From Chrysemys picta bellii (lineage: Eukaryota > Chordata > Testudines > Emydidae): a DNA stretch of 64,000 bases. The position numbers were made by a program, and so were the translations under genes. The stretch's first letter is position 1. Every line of letters begins with the position of its first letter. Below, one piece after another: positions 32,461 through 42,999 of this stretch. The stretch spans positions 83,206,981 through 83,270,980 of the forward strand of contig NC_088800.1 of assembly GCF_011386835.1 (NCBI RefSeq), read 5' to 3'. The notes under the pieces were generated by a model. That model did no database searches and was not told the DNA's origin. It saw only the letters and a list, made by a program, of their open reading frames with translations.

Positions 32461-33844
32461 TTTGCAATGAAACTGGTTCTGATCTGTTACACTGGTATCA
32501 ATCTGCCATTGACGTTAACTGAGATGAGAACCTGGCCCATGAGCTGGACGTTACTGCATTAGCCAGTCTAGCAGGCAGCGTCAGACGAAACCCTAGCTGC
32601 CATCTCTGTAGCTCTGGCAGGCGTCTCCTGCAATTGGCTGAAGCTGGGATTCCACTGGGAAACAGAACGCCCGACTGTACAAACTAACAATCTGACCTGG
32701 GAGTTCCAATCCCGTGGCCTTTGACATCGCACGGCTCTCCCACTAACACCAAATAGGAGTCACATGCCCATTGAAATGACAATCTACCCCCACAGCACCA
32801 CCCAAGAAGAACGCTTTCTGCCTTTTTAAAAACAGCCCAAAAACAAATGAGACTCCCCTCCCCGCCAAGGGCTCATCCAATTGCCTGAGTCGTCAACAGC
32901 AGCGGCTGCCAACTCTCTAGATGTTGGTTGTCTGTCCAGCTCCCACTGTCAGCCAGGCGTCTCTGCTATTAGAAGGTCTGTTGGCTGCCCTGATCACGGG
33001 TTGGATCCCAGCTAGTTCACTTTGTTTTGAGGGGGAACGAACTGTGCTACTGAGTCCCACCACAATTGATCGTCCTTAGGCTCCACAGGCATCTATAAAT
33101 CCTCTGGCCTCTGCCATATGCCTGCCCAACAGCCGCTGTAAATCTCATCTTCGCTTCGCTCCGTTGCAACAGTCAAGCTCCCCTGGTGCGATGCCTTGTA
33201 CAATCAAGGCAAACAGTGTTCGTTGCACTGGGAACAATCCTTTATTATTGTGAACGTGGGGGGGAAGGTGGCAGGTTGTACAACCTGAGAGCAATTGGGA
33301 CGAGCATTTTAGTGATAAATACATGCTAACTATCCCTTTCAGCTACTTTATTACTTTAAACCAATACCTGCCCTGATCTGTCGCAACGGCGTTAGCCAAC
33401 CTAGAAGTGTGTTGATTGGATAACTTCATTAACTAACTTAATTAAATGGATCTAGTCCAAGGTTGGCAGGCTCAAAACTGATCTACTATATGTTTTTATT
33501 TTTCTTATAGGTTTGCTTCAATCCATCTAATTTAATGTGGAAGAACTTTCTCCCCTAGGTCTTCATGCCGAATTCCCATTGACATTAATGGGAGTGCCAC
33601 ACAGCTGGGGAAAGTGAAAATTCCCATATATATATTTTTGTATAGATGTGATAATGCTTCCCCCTTCTTCAGTCTCTCCTCCCCACCTAACGCTAATCTA
33701 TATTGCTGCAGAGTGGTTGGACTGGGGGCATTTTGCAGAAGGATTCTGCACAAGCGGCTGCTTATTTTTGGGTTGAGAACCAACGATATGTACGGTGCTG
33801 TACGACACAGTGGAATCCTGGACATCTTCTGTCCCAGAGAACTT
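32461..33844. other. No gene or clear repeat seen
   Basis: Unassigned DNA. Frames of 118 (reverse) and 92 codons near 33.5-33.9 kb overlap each other and have no recognised motif. Confidence 0.5.
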
Positions 33845-33930
33845 AGGTTCAGATCCACAAAGGGATTCACAATGCCTGGCTTAGACACCTAGGCTGCCTA
33901 TACAATGCATGAGGAGAAAGAAGCACCAAA
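33845..33930. repeat. 'gatccacaaagg' repeat, split by a MITE
   Basis: 'gttcagatccacaaagggat' and 'cttagacacctaggctgcct' belong to the 'aggcacctaa' palindromic family. Related words ('gggatccacaaaacccaac', 'gtgtttaggcatctaaaa') continue after the MITE, to about 34350. Confidence 0.45.
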
Positions 33931-34235
33931 GGCCTGGTCTACACTGTTGGGGGGGAATCGATCTAAGATACACAACTTCAGCTACGAGAATAGCGTAGCT
34001 GAAGTCGACGTAACTTAGATCGACTTAGAATCACTTACTCCGCGTCCTCGCGGCGCGGGATCGACGGCTGCAGCTCCTCCATCGACTCCGCTTCCGCCTC
34101 TCGCCAAGCTGGAGTTCAGCAGTCAACGGGAGAGCGATCGGGGATCGATTTATCGCGTCTACACGACACGCGATAAATCGATCCCTGATAGATTGATCGC
34201 TACCCGCCGATCCGGCGGGTAGTGTAGACGTACCC
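33931..34235. mobile_element. MITE with 'ggcctggtctacact' / 'agtgtagacgtaccc' ends
   Basis: An inverted copy of the element at 27173-27468. Interior words include 'cagctacgagaatagcgtag' and 'cgcgataaatcgatccctga'. Flanking triplets are 'aaa' and 'gaa'. The element is CpG-rich. Confidence 0.85.
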
Positions 34236-34339
34236 GAAGAATGGGATCCACAAAACCCAACAGCTTAAGCAACCGAAGCCAGCCAGTGGGAGATGCCAGG
34301 GAAAGGGGTGTGTCCAACCCAGACCCTTGTGTTTAGGCA

Positions 34340-34560
34340 TCTAAAAACTCTATAGGTCGTAGGTTCTATTCCAGACTCTGCAATAGCCTTTCCTATGTAT
34401 CCTGGGGTAATCATTTAACAACTCTGCGGCTCAATTCCTTTAGCTGTAAACTGGAGAGGATACCAGCTTCACTAGAAGTTGTTAAGCTAAGGCAAAGGCG
34501 CCCGTAAGTCCGACTGAGACCCTCGGATGGGAAGTGCTAGAGAACCGTAAAGTATTATTA
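34340..34560 (+). repeat. MIR-type SINE, divergent
   Basis: A tRNA-like 'taggttctattccagactct', then 'ctctgcggctcaattccttt' and the tail 'gaaccgtaaagtattattaa', in MIR order. Confidence 0.5.
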
Positions 34561-35144
34561 ATAGCGTTCGTTTATATAGTATTAGCAAACAGCTCTGCAG
34601 TGAGTAGGGATCCCAAAGGAAGGGATCCGGGCTACTCAAGAATGCTACATGCTGCACAGGGGTGGTTTTGGATTGCTCAGCCGTGGTTTCATTTTTTTAA
34701 AGCACAGCCTTTGTCTAGGCTTCCTGTTGAAACGTTGGTGCAAAGTAACTTCACCTGGCACAGGTAATGACTGAGTTTTAATTATGACGCTAACAGTTGA
34801 ATGAGACGCAGAATTAATTAGTCTGCCTTATTACATTTCAGTCCTACACGAGTAACATAAAGAGCAGGGGGGAGCCAAGATGCATAGTAAAGACATTGGG
34901 ATTATACCCTTCTTTTTGATTTTTAAGCCAACAAAGGAAGATTTTCAGAGCTATTAACGTGGTGAGATCAGTGATCTCTTCCATTGATGGTCTGCAGCCG
35001 TGTCAGAAGTAGCCTGAGGTCAGCTAAGGAGAGTGCTGGACCTAATCTTGTTCAGATGGGGTCCTCTGGCTGATTTCCTTGCCGTGCTGTGCTCTTTACT
35101 TTTGCTTATAGAGTTGAAAACTAATATCCCAGCACTGTGCTAAG
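34561..35144. other. No gene or clear repeat seen
   Basis: Unassigned DNA upstream of the hAT/CR1 nest. Confidence 0.5.
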
Positions 35145-35798
35145 GTATGGATGGGTGGGCGAGGTTCTGTGGCCTGCAATGTGCAGGAGGTCAGACTCAA
35201 AGTCCCGGCCCGCAGGCCATCTGTGTCCCGAGAACCTCCCCACTGCGACCCGCGGAGGAGAGACGCATACAGCCACGCGGCCGGCAATGTCTGCGGCAGG
35301 CACTGCCCCCCACAGCTCCCATTGGCTGGGGGAGAGAGACAGAGATATCATCACTCATCGCCGGGCAGAGTCAGCCATGGAGACAGCGTCACTTTTTTTC
35401 CCCACAATGACTATAAACAAGTCAAAATACCGAACGCAACTATCTGATGCACACCTTGCTGCAATCCTGAAGGTTTCAACTGCTCAGTCACTAAGGCCAA
35501 ACAACAAACCAACAGAACTGAAGCTTTGCCAGGTGCCTGGCAAACACTAAAAACTCTCTGGCAGGCGAAGAATTATATAAAGCCGTATGACAGTTTTATT
35601 ATTTCTAAGAAATTCAAAATAAAAAATACAATATAAATGTTTTCTTTTCTGAACCCCATCTCCAGTGACATTATTGGCCCCTTGGGAGGATTTGAGGACT
35701 GGCCCTGGCCCTAAGGTAAATTGAGTTTGAGACCCCTGGTCTACTCGATGATCATGATGGTCCTTTCTGACCTTAAAATCTATGAGTCTATATGCAGT
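35145..35798 (+). mobile_element. CR1 LINE 3' tail split by a hAT
   Basis: The left piece 'ggttctgtggcctgcaatgt' ... 'aggaggtcagact' (to about 35192) and the right piece 'gatgatcatgatggtccttt' ... 'aaaatctatgagtctat' (from about 35742) are consecutive parts of one CR1 3' end. They are separated by the 550-bp hAT between them. Confidence 0.75.
35193..35741 (+). mobile_element. Internally deleted hAT with transposase C-terminal remnant
   Basis: The right end 'gagtttgagacccctg' is a standard hAT terminus. The left end 'caaagtcccggcccgcaggc' fits the same family with its first bases lost. Within it, about 35400-35550 encodes a short frame with 'YRTQLSDAHLAAILKVSTAQ' and a stop after 'CQVPGKH', which I recognise as the C-terminal tail of a hAT (Charlie-like) transposase. 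The catalytic core is absent. The ORF start upstream is not a real transposase start. Confidence 0.75.
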
Positions 35799-35910
35799 AT
35801 AGAGTCATTAATACATACCATTTGGGGAGAAAGGGGACAAGATACAATAGATAATTCAGATTCATTATGAAGTATCCCCTTTTTGTAGCAGTAGCCGTCA
35901 ATATGCACAA

Positions 35911-35962
35911 GCACACACACACACACACTATATATAGATAGATAGATAGATAGATAGATATA
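35911..35962. repeat. Compound (CA)n(TA)n(GATA)n microsatellite
   Basis: A CA tract passes through 'tatata' into seven or so GATA units. Likely polymorphic in length. Confidence 0.95.
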
Positions 35963-36130
35963 AGATTATTTATATTATGCCCACTGTAAGAGAAAAGAGT
36001 GAAATAATGGACTCTATGCTACACATCACAGAGGGTGACTACTTTGATGGCTAGCAGTTATTGGGAGTCAGGACTTCTGGATTCTGCCCCTGACTCACTT
36101 GGGCAAGTCACTTCCCCTCTCTGTATCTCA

Positions 36131-36503
36131 GGGAACATCTATACTGCAATCAGAGTATGATTGCTACTTATGTAGACCAATAGTATAATTCAGGGTAAAT
36201 GCGGGTAAACATCTCATTTGGGGAATACAGAGTTTAGTGTAAGTTTTTGTTTTTACCACTGTACCGTTGGTGTAGACATACCTAAACTAGCTTTAATCTA
36301 GCTAGCTCTGGTACCGGAGCAGTGAAGCTTGGGCTGTACAAGTCCACCCAGAACCCTGGGTAATTACTCAGGTGACTAGCGTGCGCTGACGCCAGTGCTT
36401 TCATGACTTCACTGCACCGGGCCCTGAGCTAGATGGATTAAAACTAGCTCAGGTATGTCTACACGAGCTGCAATCACACCCTGTGACTGCAATACAGACA
36501 GCC
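36131..36503. mobile_element. MITE, 'catctatactgcaatc' ends, 3-bp TSD
   Basis: Left 'gaacatctatactgcaatca' pairs with right 'gtgactgcaatacagacag'. Inner inverted words: 'tagctttaatctagctagct' and 'gagctagatggattaaaact'. The triplet 'tca' flanks both ends (36128-36130, 36504-36506). Same superfamily as 26709 and 60161. Confidence 0.75.
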
Positions 36504-36537
36504 TCAATTTCTTCATCTGCAACACGAGTCCAATGAC

Positions 36538-36723
36538 CAGGGCCGGCTCCAGGCACTAGCCGAGGAAGCAGGTGCCTGGGGCGGCACATTCTAAGGGGCG
36601 GCATTCTGGCTAATCAGGGGGCGGCAGTTCTGCAGGTCCGCTTTTTTTTTTTTTTGCTTCGGCAATTCGTCGGCTGGCTTTTTTTTTTTGCTTGGGGAGC
36701 CAAAAAAGGTAGCGCTGGCCCTG
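36538..36723. mobile_element. Non-autonomous hAT with perfect 8-bp TSD
   Basis: Ends 'cagggccggctccaggcact' and 'gtagcgctggccctg'. Flanks 'ccaatgac' at 36530-36537 and 36724-36731 are identical. Two internal T runs (about 36642-36655 and 36679-36689) mirror the T run in the related element at 54892. Confidence 0.92.
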
Positions 36724-36740
36724 CCAATGACAGCACCTAG

Positions 36741-37908
36741 CTACTGTACGGGGGTGCTGGGAGAATTGACAAACGTTTGCAAAAACGCTCTAATGTCCCG
36801 GCACGAAAGACGCTCCAGAAGTGTCAACGATGATTGCACTCTTTACCCTCGCACGTTTATTCCTGTTCTAAATGGGACCTACATGAAACTCCCCAGCCAA
36901 CTTCAGCTGTGTCTCTCTTGTGTAAAACAATTCAAGGTGCACCAGGAGGGCTGCGTGCTAACTGAAGCACTGCCACGATTAAATTGCATGAAAGACCCCT
37001 GGTGTTTTCCCATTCACTTTGCAGGATAAGCAGGGAGGTACTTCTGTTGTCATTCCTTCAACTTTGTGTGCACTTTTCCTCCGAGGAAAATGAAATTCTT
37101 GCCTTAGCAATGGCGCCAGCGTGCCAGAACTCCACTGACCTCTATAACCACACAAGATTTAGGGGTTGCTTTATTTCAGCTGTAATGAGGCTTTGTAAAC
37201 CACTAAAAGCCAAATGTTTTATTCTCCTTTAACTCTTAGTAGATCATGGGAAATAAATAACAGAACAAAGGTTACGGCTGTGCTTTCAGTTGAATTGAAA
37301 ATTCTCTTTAAATAACCCAACATCTGAAGTGGGTTAAATAACGGCATTGAATTCAGGTGGACGCTGAGTGACACAAAGGGAAATTGGCCCTGGTCTCACT
37401 CTGAAAAGCAAGGACCAAGCTGGGCAGAGATTTGGGGAAATGTGCTAATTTGCATGGAGTGAAATTCATCCCTCTGCAGACGGCTCGCTTTCCTGCCGTC
37501 CGTACTCAGGCACAACTGCTATTGGCATCAGGGAGTGAGGACTCCAAGACTAGACCAATGGAGAGTCTATAAGGAGAAACATGGTTTCCTCCACTTAAAG
37601 GAGCCCAAACTTTTCAGGCTGGGATTCATTGTCAGTGACAAGCTTTTGCTTGTGAAATCTTGTCGGCTTTATGGTCGGCTCCCTCAGCCTAGTGAAATTT
37701 ACACCAGTACAGAAGGCCAGCACTAGGCGTAGGCATTATTTGGGCATTATTCACTAGTAAATGCTATTCAGTTATGACATTCCCTGAGAAATAAACCAGA
37801 GGAAGGCTTGTGTTCCCTCCTCTTTGATTCATGTTTGCTAAATCAAAGTCTATTTGACTACTAGGGCCATAGTCTGTTTAAGATCATGCTACTATCATTG
37901 CAATTAAA
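36741..37908. other. No gene or clear repeat seen
   Basis: Unassigned DNA. A 113-codon forward frame starting at 36688 begins inside the hAT and has no recognised domain. Confidence 0.5.
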
Positions 37909-37972
37909 GGCCCGATCCTGCTCCCATTGAAATTCATGGAGGGTTTCTCATTGTCTTCAATGGGAACCCAGA
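37909..37972. repeat. Palindromic 'gatcctgctcccattgaa' repeat
   Basis: 'cgatcctgctcccattgaaa' and the partner 'ttcaatgggaaccc' form an imperfect inverted pair. A looser relative of 14895-14942. Confidence 0.55.
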
Positions 37973-38411
37973 ACAAGCGCTGAGGAATCTCATATGCCAG
38001 ACTGATTTATAGGTCAACATATACAAGGTTCTGATGTCACCCCAAAACCTTAATTCAGATTAAAAAATAGAAATATCAGGGACCTCATGGATTTTAATGG
38101 CTGTAAAGAACAGATATCAACAATGAGAATTTAGGAGGAACAATAATAAAGTTGTTGTTTCTAAACAGAGCACTTTCTTTAAGAGAAGATTTTTTAAAGA
38201 CGATTTTCTCTTTAACTATATCCCGCATTCTAAATCCAGCTTCCACCATAGCTGGAAACAACTGAGAACGTATTGGCAGGAATATAAAGAGACAATCATG
38301 TTTTAAGAAACTTCTCTTCAACTGTGTTGCAAATAACACCGATTCCCTAAATTTGCACTTCGTACAGTAGTCTGAGCAGCTGTGAAAATGGACAGACCAG
38401 GCTTCCTAGAC
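37973..38411. other. No gene or clear repeat seen
   Basis: Unassigned AT-rich DNA. Confidence 0.5.
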
Positions 38412-38698
38412 TCAGGGTTTGTCTACGCTATGGAGACTACACTGGGGCAGTTATGCCAGGATAGCCCCTTAGTGTAGACACAGCCTACACTGACAGAAGT
38501 GGTGTTTCTGTCAGTGTTTGAACACCACCTCCCCAAACGAAGTTGGCTACATCAACAGAAGTTCTTGTCTATCAACACAATTGCATCTACACTGGGGGTT
38601 ATGTTGACATAGCTATGTCTGTCAAGGGTATGGGGTTTTTTTTAACATCCCTGACCAACTTAGCCATGCCTGTTATAACTTTAAAGTGTAGACCAAGC
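38412..38698. mobile_element. MITE, 'gggtttgtctacgct' ends
   Basis: Left 'cagggtttgtctacgctatg' and right 'aagtgtagaccaagctt' are inverted ends. Internal 'agtgtagacacagcctacac' and 'gcatctacactgggggttat' recall the 63096 family. Moderately diverged. Confidence 0.7.
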
Positions 38699-39834
38699 TT
38701 GAATGTTTGTTAATCTCTTATCAATCAGATGAAAGGGAATCTGGCACATGTGCTATTTAAGGGTTCCATAATTCAGCTGGGCAACTTGTAAGTAGAGAAA
38801 TTCTTCCAAGATCACAGGAATTAATTCAGCCACCATTCTGCCCGCATTATGTAATGACTAAGCAATGGCGACGTCAGTACTTAGAGCTTTGGTGAGCCAA
38901 TTAATTTTGAACAACTGGAAACATCTTGCCACCGGTTTAATTTACTGCATGGTTGAGTATGGTATGTGTGGTGATCAAACAAGGGGAAATGGCAGAGTGA
39001 TGGCACAGAGTCAAAGAGATGGGGAGGATTTTATTAAATACCTTCCATTGACCATCATGATCAGGAACCTAATATGGTGATCTGTGATTGTATATGGCTC
39101 TATACACCCACACAGAGATCCAGATCCTGCCCTGAGGAGCTTACAGTTAAAGAACTGAGCCCTGTCACTGCCTCAGCAGAGCCCATCCACATGTAACCCT
39201 GTTTCTTGGGGTTTGGCTTTATTGATAATTCAATATAATATTACAGAAACCAAAAGCTTGGCTGTGCCTAGAGCTCCCCCAAGCTCTTCTCTGTCCTTGC
39301 CTCCCTTAAGGACTGCGTCTATAGTCATGATAAGCAGCCGCACCTGCCACAACAAGCCAGCATGAATCAATCGGCATTGCCCTGCAGGGCTCAACACCTG
39401 CTAACAGGGCAGGTCAATAGCAGAGTGCTGCCCCTGGGTTACAGGCCTGTTTCTGCATGCCTGGCCTGGATGGCTTGGAGACATCTCTCAATGGATCTGA
39501 AAACGGCCAGGCAGTGTTTCTCTGATGCTGTGAGTCTACGAGGCCAGACTTGTTCATTTATAAAAGCCGTATGTTTTTATCACTGGTTATTCTGTTCTGA
39601 GGAATATTCACCAGGAAAGGTTCAACTTTCACAGCTTCTTGGGAGACTTTATAGACATCAAGGGGGCTGTTCCCTCTACCCCTCTCTCATCATGGGTGAC
39701 CCTTCAGCACAGCAGAGGACTTAGTGTTCGGTCCCCTCTGATTCATATGCCCTTGTGAGCTCACTGATTACCTCCAGCATTGACCTCCTCTTTCTCCTCT
39801 CTCTAGTATTGTTGGGGAAATCAGGTATCTAAAA
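38699..39834. other. Mostly unassigned; L3-like fragment at 39095-39165
   Basis: 'tgccctgaggagcttacagt' near 39130 is the old LINE-type family in reverse. A 120-codon frame (39362-39724) lacks recognised motifs and is not called. Confidence 0.45.
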
Positions 39835-40165
39835 GGGTGTCATGAGGAGGAGGGAGAGAACTTGTTCACCTTAGCCTCTAAGGATAGAACCAGAAACAAT
39901 GGGTTTAAACTGCAGCAAGGGAGGTCTAGGTTGGACATTAGGAAAAAGTTCCTAACTGTCAGGGTGGTTAAACACTGGAATAAATTGCCTAGGGAGGTTG
40001 TGGAATCTCCGTCTCTGGAGATATTTAAGAGTAGGTTAGATAAATGTCTATCAGGGATGGTCTAGACAGTATTTGGTCCTGCCATGCGGGCAGGGGACTG
40101 GACTCGATGACCTCTCGAGGTCCCTTCCAGTCCTATAATCTATGATTCTATGATTCCATGATTAG
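39835..40165 (+). mobile_element. CR1 LINE 3' end with last RT codons
   Basis: Encodes the CR1 C-terminus, including '[20 protein letters not shown]' and '[20 protein letters not shown]', then a stop and a 3' UTR ending in repeated 'atgattc' words, the usual CR1 terminus. Strongly 5' truncated. Confidence 0.92.
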
Positions 40166-41424
40166 ATCAAGTGTTCTTCTCGGCGCAGAGGAGAATAAAA
40201 AGCCACGGATCACAGATAGGGGTGTCATGGAGGAGAGAGTATGTGTTTCTCTACTCCCCCCCCAGTTCCCCCCAGGGTCAGTCTGTAAGTCATCTACCAG
40301 CATTGGGATGCTCTCCCTGATATTGTCACCACTGCCCCCACCAAAAAACCGGTAGGGCTCAGCAAGAAAGTGAATACTGAGCCGGTCAGCCCTAGTTTTA
40401 CTGACACTCTCCCTCCAGGCCAGGTGGGCAGGAAAAAGCACAGAGGCTGGAGATCCCTGCTCATCCAAACCCACTGTCAGTTTTACCGTGGGAGGAATGG
40501 GAAAGTCAGGCCCTTGACCCCTCCCATCAATGAAATTAGCATCACGAGCTGGAATTGCAGGATCTCCCATCAGCTGGGTAGGAATCATCTCATCTCTGGC
40601 AACCTACATTTGCTTTTTTCTTCTTGAATACAGGAGATGAAGCTTTAGACAGTCGAGAATTCGAAGCCCTTTAGTGCTTGCGTCCACAGCTACAGTAACT
40701 GGCAAGCAGGCTTTCCCACACTTCATTCCTGACTGAGTGGAACCCCGCTTTGCCTGGGAACTGGAAAAAGAGTGCTAATGTCTCTATTTATGCTATACTG
40801 TGGTGACGAGCCTTGGTTGTTAGTCTCTTCATTGCCAGGCTGTAATATGCGGAAATGGTTTTGAAATTCCACAGTGGTTTTCTCTCAAATTGCCCACAAG
40901 TGACTGAATTTGGACCACCAACCTTAGCTGGCTAACGTCCTGGTTGCTCTGAAAACCTGTTCCAGAAGGGAGGGGCATTTGAAAATGGGTAGTCTGATTT
41001 TTTTGGCAGGGAGGAAGGATCTTTATCTTTCTGAAGAATTATGACTGTCTTTAAGTCTTTGTCTGCTAAGTGTGCTATGGTTCTCGTCTTTATAGGCTTC
41101 TTTAATGGATTCACCTAGACCAGCAATCAAACCCTACATTCTCATTAAAAAGGACTACAGCATTGCTTTCTATAGAATGGTCCACTATATGCCCAATAGA
41201 GTGGAACAAGAAAGTCACAACAACAGAGGAGAGAATCACAAGTGGGCAATTTCTACCCTCAGTTATACGTTGCACTCCATCCCAAAGAAGTCAGTGAGCT
41301 TGCACTGGTGTATCTGAAGGCAGCATTTTGCCCTATGAATATGGTAAACTACCTCCACTAACACTCGTCACCTCATGGACTCAGCTGTATGTTGTATCCC
41401 TTGCTATACAAAGAAATTCTTGGA
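40166..41424. other. No gene or clear repeat seen
   Basis: Unassigned DNA. A reverse 146-codon frame (40148-40588) starts opposite the CR1 tail, competes with forward frames and has no recognised domain. Confidence 0.5.
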
Positions 41425-41505
41425 GAGGCAATGTTATCTCATGGTTAGAGCAGGGTGGATGGGGAGATAGGATTCCTGGGTTCTGTACATGGCGCTGGTT
41501 TATTT
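41425..41505 (+). repeat. MIR-type head fragment
   Basis: 'ctcatggttagagcagggtg' and 'ggattcctgggttctgtaca' are the tRNA-like start of MIR. The core is missing. Confidence 0.5.
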
Positions 41506-41688
41506 TTGACAGCAAAAGAGATTCAACACCTTTTGTCCACCAATCTAGCTGGATATTCTTATTTTCAGTGCAGCCAAAACCTTTGCTATTCTAATTGATA
41601 TAAATGTCTAACCCTTTTTAAATCTGACTACTCTATTTGCATCAATACTATCTTGCAGCAGTGAGTTTCACAGGTTAACTATGTACAG

Positions 41689-42120
41689 TAAAAGCTGTGT
41701 TATCCAGCACTCGATCAACCAGAAAGCTCTATTAACCGGCATTTCTGATCTCTCCCAATACAAATCTTCAGTCTAGTAACCGGGACTAGTATACGGCCCA
41801 GGAGGTTATGCAATTGCACATTCTGCCTGTACTTTTCTGCAAAAGAGGCAGAAGATAAGTAAGCTGATATCAGAGATTTATTCAAAAAAGCAGCTTCCAG
41901 GGTGTGTCATAGGGTCATTACAGATTCAGCCCAATCTTTTACACCTGCTACATCTACAGTGATAGTTGAGGTTGATAACGATGACCCTAAGGCACTGCAA
42001 GATCCTGAAGTGCCTTCGGAATCATCAAAGAAAGTTTAAATTATGTTCAGTACAGTTTTAGTGTTAAGTGTAATTTTAGTGATCTGGGTGTACGCCATGC
42101 GCTGCCCAGAGTGATAACCT
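41689..42120 (+). mobile_element. Possible pogo/Tigger-type DNA transposon remnant
   Basis: Starts after TA with 'cagtaaaagctgtgttatcc', which resembles a Tigger-type terminus. An open stretch at 41863-42039 ends '[20 protein letters not shown]' plus one residue and a stop, like the acidic C-terminus of Tigger transposases. No DDE core and no convincing right terminus were found. Confidence 0.45.
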
Positions 42121-42329
42121 ACTGTATAGAAAACTTTACCTGTATACACCTAAGACCAATGCTCAAACCACCGAGCTATCCCTCCCCCCTCTACGCTGCT
42201 ATCATTTTCATTTACCTCCAGGAAGCTCCAGAAAGGGTTCTTTTCTGGATCCCCATGCTGCCTTCACCCTGCAGGACAAGTTCCAGCTGTGTTAGCCATC
42301 TAGGAGAAAGGAAAACATGTGAACCCTGA

Positions 42330-42487
42330 AACACATGTCATAGCAGGGAGGACTACCTAGTACCACTTCTGCCCACTGCTGGGTGACTTGCACCTTCCTC
42401 TGAAGTACCTGGTACTGGACACTGTCAGAGACAGGATACTGGGCTAGATGGACCATGGGTCTCACCCAGTCTGGTAACTTCTGTGTT
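42330..42487 (+). mobile_element. CR1 LINE 3' end
   Basis: 'tgcaccttcctctgaagtac' then 'gacaggatactgggctagat' and 'ggaccatgggtctcacccag' are the CR1 terminus also seen at 44040-44134. Confidence 0.8.
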
Positions 42488-42515
42488 CAAGACTGTGCCA
42501 CGAACATGTTGTATG

Positions 42516-42576
42516 AAGACAGGATACAGGGTTATGTAGGCCAGTGGTCTGATCCACCATGACAATTTGTGTTTCC
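42516..42576 (+). mobile_element. Second CR1 3' end in tandem
   Basis: 'gacaggatacagggttatgt' and 'ccagtggtctgatccaccat' match the same terminus again, more worn, just downstream of the first. Confidence 0.6.
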
Positions 42577-42999
42577 AAATAAGAGGGGCTGAGAGATCCA
42601 TGATGTTCTGGGGATAGGGCTTCAAAACAGAGTAAATATGACTTCCCATAATAACTCTCAAGAACCTTTTCCGTCCAATATAATCCCACGTATTAAGAGT
42701 AGATGGACTCTCAAGAAATAGCTCTCCATACACTATTAATTCTTTATGGTGGGGACATTGTCATGCGATCGGTTGATTTTTACGACTGTGAAGCAACATG
42801 TTGTGACAAATTGACCCCACCTGGATTTTCTCTCCAGCGTGGAGTCCTGAGGGGGCAAGCCCTTCTGCTGCTCCCCTGCCTTCAGCCTCCCACCAGGAAC
42901 CACTTGCAGCTTCCTGCATGGATCTCCTGCAGTCTCCTGGTCTCAGGCACCTCTCACCTGCCAAAACCCTCCCTCCCAGACAGAGCTGGGACAGAAATG
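42577..42999. other. Unassigned; C/T-rich part may be a repeat
   Basis: 42795-42990 has a composition like other turtle repeats, but no relative was found in this window. Confidence 0.35.

Larger units (their letters stand above)
36060..36740 (+). repeat. MIR-type SINE split by a MITE and a hAT
   Basis: MIR core 'gggcaagtcacttcccctct' and 'ctctgtatctca' run to 36130. After the MITE, MIR resumes as 'ctcaatttcttcatctgcaa' (about 36503-36537) and is cut again by the hAT. Removing both insertions restores the MIR order. Confidence 0.75.

Noticed and set aside
40148..40588. 146-codon reverse open frame
   Set aside because: Starts opposite a CR1 tail, has competing forward frames and no known motif.
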